NCBI GenBank assembly: GCA_900548775.1
Contig: URLM01000032.1
Span: 1-23,321 of the forward strand
From: an uncultured Olsenella sp.
GTDB taxonomy: Bacteria; Actinomycetota; Coriobacteriia; Coriobacteriales; Atopobiaceae
DNA: 23,321 nucleotides
Reading direction: 5' to 3'
Positions 7,839 to 15,552 of this stretch are shown here, in pieces. The notes beneath the pieces are model-generated. The model saw only the letters and a program-made list of their open reading frames with translations, made no database searches and was not told the origin of the DNA. Each line of letters opens with the position of its first letter. Within the stretch, counting starts at the first letter, position 1. Position numbers and translations under genes: made by a program.

Positions 7839-7906
7839 CGAGCCCGTGCGCTGGTGCTTCTCGCCAGCGCCGCGGCCGTAGGACAGAGAGGGGAGAACGA
7901 AGCCAC

Positions 7907-8980
7907 ATGAGCGTTGAGGAGTTTTTCGACCGCGTCATCTCGGTGAAGCTGCCGGAGGACCGCGAGTCCTTGGACATCATCGACCAGACGGTGCTTCCCG
8001 GTACGGTGAAGCGCATCAACCTTCGTACCAAGGAAGAGCTGTGGGAGGCCATCAAGAAGCTGCGCGTTCGCGGGGCACCCGCCATTGGCGTCGCTGCGGC
8101 GGAGGGCCTTGCGGTCCTCGCCAACAAGATCGACACCGCCGACCAACAGGAGTTCTACCGTCAGTTCAAGGAGATCGCGGACTACCTGGCAACCTCGCGC
8201 CCCACGGCCGTCAACCTCTTCTGGGCCCTCAACCGCATGGACGCATTCTGCCGCGACCACCTGGACCTTCCCGTTGACCAGCTCAAGCAGGAGCTCTTCG
8301 AGGAGTCGCTTCGAATTCGCGAGGAGGACGTGCAGATCAGCCGCAACATCGGTGCCATTGGCTTCAAGATCATGCAGCAGGTGAGAAAGCCAGGGCAGCC
8401 CGTGGGCATCCTCACGCACTGCAACGCCGGCACGCTGGCCACCGCCAAGTACGGCACGGCGACGGCCCCCATGTACACTGCGCTCGAGCAGGGATGGGCC
8501 GGCACCGACATGCACGTCTACTGCGACGAGACCAGGCCGCTCCTGCAGGGTGCGCGCCTCACGTCGTTCGAGCTGTACAACGCCGGCATCACCACGACGC
8601 TGCAGTGCGACAACATGGTTTCGATGCTCATGCAGCAGGGGCGCATCGACGTGGTCTTCGTTGGCTGCGACCGCGTTGCCGCCAACGGCGATGCCGCCAA
8701 CAAGATTGGTACCTCGGGCGTGGCAATTCTCGCCAAGCACTACGGCGTGCCCTTCTACGTGTGCGCGCCAAGCTCGACCATCGACCACGACACTCCCACG
8801 GGCGCGCAGATTCCCATCGAGATGCGCGACCCCGACGAGGTCACCGAGATGTGGTACAAGGAGCGTATGGCACCCGAGGGCGTGGACGTCTTCAACCCCG
8901 CGTTCGACGTGACCGATCACAGCCTGATCACGGGCATCATCACCGAGAATGGCCTGCTCACGGCTCCGTACGAGCTGTAG
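7907..8980 (+). CDS. mtnA: S-methyl-5-thioribose-1-phosphate isomerase (MtnA family)
   Basis: This encodes 357 residues, the usual MtnA length, with GAGAGGGGAG upstream of the ATG. Family hallmarks are all present: RVRGAPAIGVAAA (about 53-65), THCNAGTLAT with the catalytic Cys172, and GCDRVAANGD with the catalytic Asp255, followed by KIGTSGVAILAKHYGVPFYV as the conserved Rossmann-like part. MtnA converts methylthioribose-1-phosphate to methylthioribulose-1-phosphate in methionine salvage. Related enzymes also isomerise 5-deoxyribose-1-phosphate or ribose-1,5-bisphosphate. No other methionine-salvage gene (mtnB, mtnC, mtnD, mtnK, mtnN) is nearby; instead, a purine nucleoside phosphorylase and nucleoside importer follow. 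A salvage shunt from nucleoside-derived sugar phosphates is therefore a plausible alternative role. The gene ends in its own terminator. Confidence 0.93.
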   Translation: MSVEEFFDRVISVKLPEDRESLDIIDQTVLPGTVKRINLRTKEELWEAIKKLRVRGAPAIGVAAAEGLAVLANKIDTADQQEFYRQFKEIADYLATSRPTAVNLFWALNRMDAFCRDHLDLPVDQLKQELFEESLRIREEDVQISRNIGAIGFKIMQQVRKPGQPVGILTHCNAGTLATAKYGTATAPMYTALEQGWAGTDMHVYCDETRPLLQGARLTSFELYNAGITTTLQCDNMVSMLMQQGRIDVVFVGCDRVAANGDAANKIGTSGVAILAKHYGVPFYVCAPSSTIDHDTPTGAQIPIEMRDPDEVTEMWYKERMAPEGVDVFNPAFDVTDHSLITGIITENGLLTAPYEL

Positions 8981-8985
8981 GGCGA

Positions 8986-9006
8986 CGCCGCTGCGGTGCT
9001 TTTTTT
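8986..9006 (+). terminator. Factor-independent terminator of mtnA
   Basis: A short stem with arms CGCCG (8986-8990) and CGGTG (8994-8998) and loop CTG is followed by seven T residues at 9000-9006. It starts 5 bp after the stop codon. Confidence 0.75.
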
Positions 9007-9016
9007 GCGCACTTGG

Positions 9017-9283
9017 CGCCAAAAGGCGCTTCTTGGCGAGAAAGACTGCGGGCAATGGCCCTCCGGCGAGAAATCGGCGCCGGAGGGCCCCTTTCGCACG
9101 CAGTTGGTGCGACAACGAGCCCTCCGGCGTCAGAATCTCGCCGGAGGAAGTGTTTCGTACGTGATAGCTGCAGCGGCGTGGCTTCCGGCGTCAATTCCTC
9201 GCCGGAGGGCCCCTTTCGTACGCAGTTGCTGCGACAACGAGCCCTCCGGCGTCAGAATCTCGCCGGAGGGCGTTTCTTGGCAG
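9017..9283. repeat. 61-bp tandem palindromic repeat array A (four clear units plus one decayed)
   Basis: Hairpin left arms of the CCTCCGGCG type start at 9060, 9121, 9182 and 9243, exactly 61 bp apart. Each unit has a 9-nt left arm, a 9-nt loop (TCAGAATCT in the second and fourth), a 9-nt right arm (CGCCGGAGG) and a 34-nt spacer. The spacers after units 1 and 3 differ at only two positions. A box reading TTCGTACG or a variant sits at spacer positions 7-14 in every unit. A decayed unit precedes the array: its right arm CGCCAAAAG is at 9017-9025 with an in-phase spacer, but its left arm is replaced by the mtnA terminator. Arms extend to 12 bp in unit 1 and 11 bp in unit 4. The array occupies the gap between mtnA and the BMP lipoprotein gene (8981-9515). 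Confidence 0.9.
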
Positions 9284-9359
9284 AGTGCGTCCACCCTCCT
9301 CCCCGCGGGGCCCCGTCTCCCAGTCCCACGGCCGAGAAATAATGAACGTCGCACATCAA

Positions 9360-9374
9360 TAACGGCACCCGTTA
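9360..9374. promoter_or_regulatory. Operator-like palindrome upstream of the nucleoside transport operon
   Basis: TAACGG at 9360-9365 and CCGTTA at 9369-9374 form a perfect 6-bp inverted repeat with a 3-bp centre. It lies about 140 bp before the BMP lipoprotein start, in the promoter-bearing part of the gap. An AACGGTTA stretch occurs again at 9435-9442. A regulator site is an inference; no clear -35/-10 pair could be assigned. Confidence 0.35.
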
Positions 9375-9515
9375 CGAACAATTTGGTTACCAGTGGTCGA
9401 GAATCCCCTTGTGATGACCATCGCGTATCCGGCCAACGGTTAAGCTTGTGACTATCCGACGATTGGGTGAGAGGAAGCGTCGGAGGGGAAAGCCAATGGG
9501 AAAAGGGAGTGCGCT

Positions 9516-10700
9516 ATGACTGCTCAGGTTTCGCGTCGCGGTTTCTTGGGGATGGCCTCTGGTACGGCTGCCGTCACCCTGCTCGGCCTTGCCGGCTGTG
9601 GCTCCGGCTCTTCAAGCTCCTCTAGCTCTAGCTCGGACTCCAGCTCCAGCTCAGACGCCAAGAAGGGGCTCAAGATCGTCATCATTACCTCCTCGGGCAT
9701 CGATGACGGCTCCTTCAACGAGAACTGCTATGACGGCATCCAGGAGTTCCTCAAGGACCACTCCGACTGCTCCGTGAACGACATCAAGGAGCCGGACTAC
9801 AACAACCTGGTCCCCACGGTTCAGCAGGTCGTTGGCGACTACGACGCCCTCGTGCTCCCCGGCTACAACTTCGCTGCCGTGGGTGACATCGCGTCTTCCA
9901 ACCCCGATCACAAGTTCATCGTGGTCGACTCCACCATCACCGACGCCAACGGCAACCCCATGTCCCTCGACAACGTCTACACCATGACGTTCAAGGAGCA
10001 GGAGGGCGGCTTCTTCGCGGGCGTCGCCGCCGCCCTCTCCACCAAGTCGAACAAGGTCGCCGTCGTCAACGGCATGCCGTTCCAGTCCAACGTCAACTAC
10101 CAGTACGGCTTCATGTCCGGCGTGAACTATGCCAACGCGCACTACGGCACCTCCGCCGAGTGCGTCGAGCTTCCCTCCTACGCTGGCACGGACCTCTCCG
10201 GCAACAACGTGGGCGGCAACTACATCGGCGACTTCACTGACGAGGCGGGCGGCAAGGTCGTGGGCTCCGCCCTCATCGACCAGGGCTGCGACGTGATCTT
10301 CGTCGCCGCAGGCGCTGCGGGCAACGGCACCTTCACCGCCATCAAGGAGGCCGACGGCTCCGAGCTCAAGGTCTACGCCATCGGCTGCGACGTCGACCAG
10401 TACGACGACGGCGCCAATGGCAGCAACAATATCATCCTCACCTCCACGCTCAAGGTGATGGACACCAACGTCGACAAGCAGCTCACCGCCATCTACGACG
10501 GCACCTTCAAGGGCCACGACGACCTCCTCGGCGCCGACACGGACTCCACCGGATACGTCTCTGCCGACGGCCGCCAGCAGCTCTCCGCCGACGCGCTCTC
10601 CAAGCTCTCCGAGTGCTATGACGCCCTCAAGGCCGGCACCATCGTGCCCGCTGCCGCGACCAACGACTACAAGCCGGACGACTTCCCCGGTCTCAAGTAG
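9516..10700 (+). CDS. BMP/BmpA-family nucleoside-binding lipoprotein of an ABC importer
   Basis: This encodes 394 residues with ATG at 9516 and GGGAG at 9505-9509. The signal region has a twin-arginine-like SRRGFLG (6-12) and a lipobox LAGC with the acylated Cys28, followed by a long Ser/Asp-rich tether (about 29-49). The mature part follows the BMP (Med/PnrA) family: an early I-D-D-G-S-F-N-E segment, a mid-protein KEQEGGFFAGVAAAL, GFMSGV and the later VIFVAAGAAGNGTF. Family members bind purine or other nucleosides. Genes for a DeoD-type phosphorylase, an ATPase and two permeases follow, as in bmp-nup operons of Gram-positive bacteria. The RR motif suggests possible Tat export of a prefolded lipoprotein, as is common in actinobacteria. 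A strong hairpin after the gene suggests it is made in excess over the downstream subunits. Confidence 0.93.
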   Translation: MTAQVSRRGFLGMASGTAAVTLLGLAGCGSGSSSSSSSSSDSSSSSDAKKGLKIVIITSSGIDDGSFNENCYDGIQEFLKDHSDCSVNDIKEPDYNNLVPTVQQVVGDYDALVLPGYNFAAVGDIASSNPDHKFIVVDSTITDANGNPMSLDNVYTMTFKEQEGGFFAGVAAALSTKSNKVAVVNGMPFQSNVNYQYGFMSGVNYANAHYGTSAECVELPSYAGTDLSGNNVGGNYIGDFTDEAGGKVVGSALIDQGCDVIFVAAGAAGNGTFTAIKEADGSELKVYAIGCDVDQYDDGANGSNNIILTSTLKVMDTNVDKQLTAIYDGTFKGHDDLLGADTDSTGYVSADGRQQLSADALSKLSECYDALKAGTIVPAAATNDYKPDDFPGLK

Positions 10701-10735
10701 GCGGCGCGTCGGGGCGCGCCGATCGCGTGCTTCCT

Positions 10736-10769
10736 GGGGCCCGGCGCCACAAGGCGTCGCGGCCCCTTT
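10736..10769 (+). terminator. Intra-operon hairpin, partial terminator between lipoprotein and deoD
   Basis: The arm at 10736-10748 pairs with 10753-10766 (13 bp with one bulged base, loop ACAA), followed by TTT at 10767-10769. The short T-tract suggests partial read-through to deoD and the transporter genes. Confidence 0.65.
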
Positions 10770-10845
10770 GGTTTCCGGCGGGCGGGCTTCTCGCCTGCCT
10801 AGGCTCACGGGAAGGCGGAAGAACCGCCGGGAAAGGTGTGTGAAC

Positions 10846-11586
10846 ATGGCCAAGGAGTCCATCTCGGCAAGCATCTCGCTCAACGAGGGAACCTCGATTG
10901 CCAAGGTCGTCCTTATGCCGGGCGACCCGCTTCGTGCAAAGCGCATTGCCGAGAAGTACCTCGAGAATCCGGTGTGCTTCAACAACGTGCGCAACATGCT
11001 CGGATTCACGGGCATCTACAAGGGCCGCGAGGTCTCGGTGATGGGCCACGGCATGGGCATCCCCTCCGTTGGCATCTACTCCACCGAGCTCTACGAGCAG
11101 TTCGACGTCGACGCCATCATCCGCATCGGCTCTACCGGATCGCTCCAGCCCGACGTGCATCTCGGTGACGTCGTGGTTGCCATGGGCTCCTCCTCGAACT
11201 CCTCCTACGGCGACATCTACGGCCTGCCCGGAACCTTTGCGCCGGTTGCCAACTACGAGCTGCTCAAGGCATGTATGGACGCTGCCGAGAAGCTCGGCGT
11301 GCACCCGCACGTTGGCCAGGTCTACTCGTCTGACCAGTTCTACTACCCCAAGGCCAACGCCGATTTGCCCCAGCGCCTCACCGATCTGGGCATGCTCGCG
11401 GTCGAGATGGAGTCCGCCGGCCTCTACTGGACGGCGCAGGGCTGCCACAAGAAGGCGCTCGCCATGTTCACGGTCTCGGACAGCCTCATCTCGCACGAGG
11501 CCATGACGGCCGAGGAGCGCCAGAACTCCTTCGACACCATGATGTGCCTTGGCCTGGAGACCGCCTGGACCGTTGCGGGCGAGTAG
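10846..11586 (+). CDS. deoD: Purine nucleoside phosphorylase, DeoD type
   Basis: This encodes 246 residues from ATG 10846, preceded by GAAAGGTG at 10831-10838. A longer open frame upstream overlaps the lipoprotein gene in another frame and is rejected. Hallmarks of the hexameric NP-I family are present: MPGDPLRAKRIAEKYL near the N-terminus (phosphate-binding Arg), MGHGMGIPSVGIYSTEL, RIGSTGS (phosphate and ribose contact), the VEMESAGLY ribose-binding motif and TVSDSLISHE with the base-contacting Asp. The enzyme splits purine (deoxy)nucleosides with phosphate into base and (deoxy)ribose-1-phosphate in the cytoplasm. It sits 46 bp before the ATPase gene of the importer, so imported nucleosides are probably its substrate. 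Its sugar-phosphate product may feed the MtnA-type isomerase encoded upstream. Confidence 0.95.
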   Translation: MAKESISASISLNEGTSIAKVVLMPGDPLRAKRIAEKYLENPVCFNNVRNMLGFTGIYKGREVSVMGHGMGIPSVGIYSTELYEQFDVDAIIRIGSTGSLQPDVHLGDVVVAMGSSSNSSYGDIYGLPGTFAPVANYELLKACMDAAEKLGVHPHVGQVYSSDQFYYPKANADLPQRLTDLGMLAVEMESAGLYWTAQGCHKKALAMFTVSDSLISHEAMTAEERQNSFDTMMCLGLETAWTVAGE

Positions 11587-11632
11587 GTTGCCGCTCGCAA
11601 GCGCGTCCCAGCGAGAGGCACGGGAGGAAGCC

Positions 11633-13171
11633 ATGCAAGACGATTACATCATCGACATGCGTCACATCACGAAGCGCTTCCCGGGCATCGTGGCAAACGA
11701 CGATGTCACGCTGCGCGTCAAGAAGGGCGAGGTATTTGCCCTTCTCGGCGAGAACGGCGCGGGCAAGTCGACGCTCATGAGCGTGCTCTTTGGCATGTAC
11801 CAGCCCGACGCAGGAAAGATTGTCCTCCGCGGCCAGGAGGTGAAGTTCGATTCGTCCGATGACGCCGTGGCCGCGGGCATTGGCATGGTGCACCAGCACT
11901 TCAAGCTGGTCGACAACTTCACCGTCGCCGAGAACATCGTGATGGGCGTCGAGCCCAAGAAGCGTCTGGCGGGCTTTCTGCCCTGCGTGGACATCAAGGA
12001 GGCAAACAGGCGCGTCAAGGAGATCTCGGAGCAGTACGGGCTTGCGGTGAACCCCACCGACATGGTGGGCGACCTTGCCGTCTCCCAGCGCCAGCGCGTC
12101 GAGATCCTCAAGATGCTCTACCGCAACGCCGAGATTCTCATCTTCGACGAGCCGACCGCCGTCCTCACGCCAAAGGAGATCGAGTTCCTTCTCGACATCA
12201 TCCGCGGCCTGCGCGACCAGGGCAAGACCATCATCCTCATCACCCACAAGATCGAGGAGATCAAGAAGGTCGCCGACCGCTGTGCCATCCTCTGCCGCGG
12301 CAAGCTGGTGGACGTCCTCGACGTTGCTGGCACCTCCGTGCAGCACATGGCCAACCTCATGGTCGGCCGCGAGGTCAAGCTCGAGACCACCAAGGGCGAG
12401 CCGCACTTTGGCAAGGAGGTCCTCAAGGTCGACCACCTCACGGTGAGAAACGCCGACAAGTTCGAGGTGGTGCAGGACGTCTCGCTCACCATCCATGAGG
12501 GCGAGATCTTCGCCGTCGCAGGCGTTGCCGGTAACGGCCAGGGCGAGCTTGCCAACACCATCGCTGGCATGCAGGACGCCTACAAGGGCACCATCACGCT
12601 AGAGGGCAAGGACATCACGGGCGAGACCGTCCGCAACCGCGTGGAGGACGGCATCGCCTACATTCCCGAGGACCGCCAGGGCATGGGCGTGTTCATGAAC
12701 CTGCCGCTAGACGAGAACCTCGCTCTGCGCCGCTACTACAAGGAGCCCTTCTCCAAGCGCGGCGTGATCGACCACGGCAAGATCGGCGAGTTCGCCGACG
12801 ACCTTATCGGGCGCTACGACATTCGCTCCGGCCAGGGCGGGCGCACCATCACGCGCTCGATGAGCGGTGGAAACCAGCAGAAGGCCATCGTCGCGCGCGA
12901 GATCGAGCAGCACGCGCGGCTCCTCATCTTCGTGCAGCCCACCCGCGGCATGGACATGGGCGCAATCGAGCACATCCACGAGCAGATCATCGCCGAGCGC
13001 GACCGCGGGGCCGCCGTCCTGCTTATCTCGCTCGAGCTCGACGAGGTCATGCAGCTGGCCGATACCATCGGTGTGATCTACAACGGCAAGCTTCTCAAGA
13101 CGGCCCCGGCGAGCACCATGACCTCGCAGGAAGTGGGCAGGTACATGATGGGGGTGGCGGACAATGACTGA
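11633..13171 (+). CDS. ABC transporter ATPase with two nucleotide-binding domains (nucleoside importer, NupA/NupO type)
   Basis: This encodes 512 residues from ATG 11633 with GGGAGGAAG at 11622-11630. The first domain has Walker A GENGAGKST, the Q-loop segment MVHQHFKLVDNFTVAENIV, a modified signature LAVSQRQRVEI and Walker B ILIFDEPTAVL. The second domain has a degenerate Walker A (GVAGNGQGEL, lacking GKST), a good signature SMSGGNQQK and a changed Walker B (LLIFVQPTRGMD, with Gln where the catalytic Glu would be). This asymmetry is usual in the sugar/nucleoside ABC ATPases of this type and leaves one full hydrolysis site. The protein would power the two permeases encoded downstream. The last 8 bases overlap the first permease gene, which indicates translational coupling. 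Confidence 0.95.
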   Translation: MQDDYIIDMRHITKRFPGIVANDDVTLRVKKGEVFALLGENGAGKSTLMSVLFGMYQPDAGKIVLRGQEVKFDSSDDAVAAGIGMVHQHFKLVDNFTVAENIVMGVEPKKRLAGFLPCVDIKEANRRVKEISEQYGLAVNPTDMVGDLAVSQRQRVEILKMLYRNAEILIFDEPTAVLTPKEIEFLLDIIRGLRDQGKTIILITHKIEEIKKVADRCAILCRGKLVDVLDVAGTSVQHMANLMVGREVKLETTKGEPHFGKEVLKVDHLTVRNADKFEVVQDVSLTIHEGEIFAVAGVAGNGQGELANTIAGMQDAYKGTITLEGKDITGETVRNRVEDGIAYIPEDRQGMGVFMNLPLDENLALRRYYKEPFSKRGVIDHGKIGEFADDLIGRYDIRSGQGGRTITRSMSGGNQQKAIVAREIEQHARLLIFVQPTRGMDMGAIEHIHEQIIAERDRGAAVLLISLELDEVMQLADTIGVIYNGKLLKTAPASTMTSQEVGRYMMGVADND

Positions 13172-14360
13172 CGCCGAGAAGAAAAGAGGAGGGTCGGACT
13201 GGTTCCAGCGGCTGCTGGACGGCCGCTGGTCGCACATCGCGGTCCCCGTGTTCTGCGTGCTGCTGTCCCTTCTCGTCTCAGGCATACTCCTTGTGGTGCT
13301 TGGCAAGGACCCGTTCGTGGGGTTCTACAGCTTCCTCCAGGGCTCGGGCCTGGCACCCAAGGGCAGCTACGGCGGCGGCGCGGGCATCCAGTCGGACTTC
13401 TTCACCTTCCTGGGCTACCTTGCCCCCATGCTGCTGGCATCGCTGGGCTTTGTGGTGGGCTTCCGTGCCGGCCTCTTCAACATCGGCATCTCCGGCCAGA
13501 TGGTGGCCTCCGCGTTCACGGCTACGGTGCTCATCGGCTACAGCGACCTGCCCGCCGTTCTCGCCAAGCCGCTGGTTGTTGTGGTTGGCGTCGTGGTGGG
13601 CGCGCTCCTCGGCGCGTTCGTGGGCTTCCTCAAGTACCGCTTCAACGTGCACGAGGTCGTCTCCACGATCATGATCAACTACATCCTGAACTACGTCGTG
13701 GGCTTCCTCATCAACCTCAACTACGTGAACGGTCTCACGCGTTCCTCGCTGCCCTGCTCGACCGACGCCGCCCTCATGATCTACAACGTGCAGATCGGCG
13801 GGGTCAACTGCACCATCCCGCTGGGCGTGTTCCTTGCGGTGGCGCTTGCGTTCTTCCTCGATTGGCTCTTCAAGCGCACGGTGGTGGGCTTCGAGCTCAA
13901 GGCCGTGGGTCAGAACCCCAAGGCCGCGAAGTACGCCGGCATCAACGTGGGCAAGCGGCTCATCCAGGCCATGGCGCTCTCCGGCGCGCTCGCTGGCCTC
14001 GCCGGCGTTGCCTACTACTGCGGCTACTACACGACCATCGTGCCCAAGACGCTTCCGCAGATGGGCTACGACTGCATCGCCGTCGCGCTTCTCGGCAATG
14101 GTAACCCCATCGGAAGCGTCTTCGCGTCGATCCTGGTTTCCGTGTTCCAGAACGGCAGCAACTTCATGAGCTCCACGCTGGGCGTCCAGAAGGAGATCGC
14201 GTCGCTCATCGTTGGCATCATGCTGCTCTTCTCCGCGTGCGGCGGGTACTTCAAGTACCTTGCCCACCGCAGGCTGCAGCGCGAGGAGGACGCCAAGCTC
14301 GAGGCCAAGGCCAAGACTGAGGCTGCTGCGGAAGCCACGACGGGAGAGGGGGAGAAGTAG
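13164..14360 (+). CDS. ABC nucleoside importer permease 1 (BmpC/NupB/NupP type)
   Basis: This encodes 398 residues. The ATG at 13164 lies inside the end of the ATPase gene (8-bp overlap) and uses a GGGGGTGG stretch there as its binding site. After a charged cytoplasmic N-terminus there are about ten hydrophobic segments. The conserved permease core includes GFRAGLFNIGISGQMV, EVVSTIMINYILNYVVGF and the EAA-like coupling region GFELKAVGQNPKAAKYAGI. The C-terminus is a soluble Lys/Glu/Ala-rich tail. It pairs with the permease encoded 1 bp after it to form the membrane channel of a BMP-type nucleoside importer. The length is slightly greater than typical because of the tail. Confidence 0.94.
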   Translation: MTDAEKKRGGSDWFQRLLDGRWSHIAVPVFCVLLSLLVSGILLVVLGKDPFVGFYSFLQGSGLAPKGSYGGGAGIQSDFFTFLGYLAPMLLASLGFVVGFRAGLFNIGISGQMVASAFTATVLIGYSDLPAVLAKPLVVVVGVVVGALLGAFVGFLKYRFNVHEVVSTIMINYILNYVVGFLINLNYVNGLTRSSLPCSTDAALMIYNVQIGGVNCTIPLGVFLAVALAFFLDWLFKRTVVGFELKAVGQNPKAAKYAGINVGKRLIQAMALSGALAGLAGVAYYCGYYTTIVPKTLPQMGYDCIAVALLGNGNPIGSVFASILVSVFQNGSNFMSSTLGVQKEIASLIVGIMLLFSACGGYFKYLAHRRLQREEDAKLEAKAKTEAAAEATTGEGEK

Positions 14361-14361
14361 C

Positions 14362-15321
14362 ATGGATACCGTGTTCATTGACGGGCTTGCCTTTGCGGCA
14401 CCGCTCTTCATCATGGCCATCGGTGGCATCTACTCCGAGAAGAGCGGCGTCACCAACCTTGCCGTCGAGGGCTTCCAGGGCTTTGGCGCCTTCGTCGGGT
14501 CTCTCGTCGCCGTCATTCTCATGCAGCAGATGGGCAGCGACAACCAGATGGTCATCGTGATCGCCATGCTGGCGTCCATGATCGGCGGCGCCGTCTACTC
14601 CCTGCTGCACGCGTTTCTCTGCGTGAGGTTCCGTGCAAACCAGGTGATCAGCGGCGTGGTGGTGAACATCCTGGCGGCGGCGCTCACCACCTTCTTCACG
14701 AGTGTTGCCAACCAGGCACTTGCCGGGGCGGCCTCGAACAAGTTCGTCCTTGGCGTATCAGACCAGGTGACCGTGCCCGTCCTGAGCCAGATTCCCGTGC
14801 TGGGCTGGTTCTTCACCGACATGTACCCCTACGAGTGGTTCATTGCGGTGGTTGCCATTGCTGCCTGGTACCTCATGTACAAGACAAGCTTTGGCATGCG
14901 CCTGCGCGCGTGCGGCGAGAACCCCCAGGCCGTGGACGCCACCGGCGGTGACGTCAACAAGACGCGATTCATTGCCGTCGTGATTTCTGGCGCGCTCTGC
15001 GGCATTGGTGGCATCTGCTATGCGTACTCGATCTCTGCGAACTTCTCGCCCAGCATCTACATGGGCTTTGGCTACCTGGCCATCGCCGCGATGATCTTTG
15101 GCAACTGGAACATCCCGTCGACCGCGTTGGTGTGCCTCGTCTTTGGCCTGGCGCGCTCCGGCGGCTACCAGCTGTGCCTCTCTATGGGGCTCTCGAGCAA
15201 TTACTCGGACCTCTTCCTCATGCTGCCGTATGTGCTCACGATGATTCTGCTGGTGTTCTTCTCGGGCAAGAACCACCCGCCCAAAGCTGCCGGCGTCCCC
15301 TACGATGCGGGGGAGCGGTAG
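14362..15321 (+). CDS. ABC nucleoside importer permease 2 (NupC/NupQ type)
   Basis: This encodes 319 residues from ATG 14362, with GGGGGAG at 14348-14354 inside the end of the preceding permease gene. A longer open frame from 14212 overlaps that gene and is rejected. The protein is almost wholly hydrophobic (about eight to nine membrane helices). Family segments are GGIYSEKSGVTNLAVEGFQG near the start, RANQVISGVVVNILAAALTT and the coupling helix FGMRLRACGENPQAVDATG. These match branched-chain/nucleoside-type permeases of BMP transporters. It is the last gene of the operon and is followed by a perfect 15-bp hairpin and the second 61-bp repeat array. Confidence 0.94.
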   Translation: MDTVFIDGLAFAAPLFIMAIGGIYSEKSGVTNLAVEGFQGFGAFVGSLVAVILMQQMGSDNQMVIVIAMLASMIGGAVYSLLHAFLCVRFRANQVISGVVVNILAAALTTFFTSVANQALAGAASNKFVLGVSDQVTVPVLSQIPVLGWFFTDMYPYEWFIAVVAIAAWYLMYKTSFGMRLRACGENPQAVDATGGDVNKTRFIAVVISGALCGIGGICYAYSISANFSPSIYMGFGYLAIAAMIFGNWNIPSTALVCLVFGLARSGGYQLCLSMGLSSNYSDLFLMLPYVLTMILLVFFSGKNHPPKAAGVPYDAGER

Positions 15322-15360
15322 TCCCGGCACGTTTTATCAGCAGGTCATTTCCGTATGAAA

Positions 15361-15396
15361 GAGCCCTCCGGCGTCCCCCGTGACGCCGGAGGGCTC
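15361..15396. terminator. Perfect 15-bp hairpin after the nucleoside transport operon, single copy of the 61-bp family palindrome
   Basis: Arms 15361-15375 and 15382-15396 are perfectly complementary around a 6-nt loop. The core is the same CCTCCGGCG/CGCCGGAGG pair as the repeat arrays and it is followed by the family box (CTCGTACG). No T-run follows, so it may act as a 3'-end stabiliser or a repeat relic rather than a true terminator. Confidence 0.55.
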
Positions 15397-15473
15397 ATCT
15401 CGTACGAGGGTTCCGTGTGAGCCCTCTATACGGTGCCATTTCAGCGCCCGAGGGCACATTCCGAGCCTACCGT

Positions 15474-15536
15474 GATACACATTCGTGCCCGAATGTGTGA
15501 CCTGCGCAGGTCGATACACATCCGGAGTACGAATGT
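15474..15536. repeat. Two related hairpins separated by a perfect 14-bp palindrome
   Basis: The first hairpin has arms ACACATTCG (15477-15485) and CGAATGTGT (15490-15498). The perfect palindrome GACCTGCGCAGGTC spans 15499-15512. A second, imperfect hairpin begins GATACACATCCG (15513-15524) and closes with CGAATGTGA (15530-15538). Both hairpins begin with GATACACAT. The structure lies between convergent genes. Confidence 0.6.
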
Positions 15537-15552
15537 GAATCGCTCTGGGAAC

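Noticed and set aside
9017..9303. CRISPR array (27-bp repeats, 34-bp spacers, 61-bp period)
   Set aside because: The presumed spacers are homologous to each other (two differ at only two positions), the repeats are degenerate, unit B shows the same conserved spacer box, and no cas gene is in the window.
12520..12980. Inactivating mutations in the second ATPase domain (no GKST, Gln for catalytic Glu)
   Set aside because: A degenerate second site is normal for the double-domain ATPases of sugar and BMP-type nucleoside importers, so this is not a broken gene.
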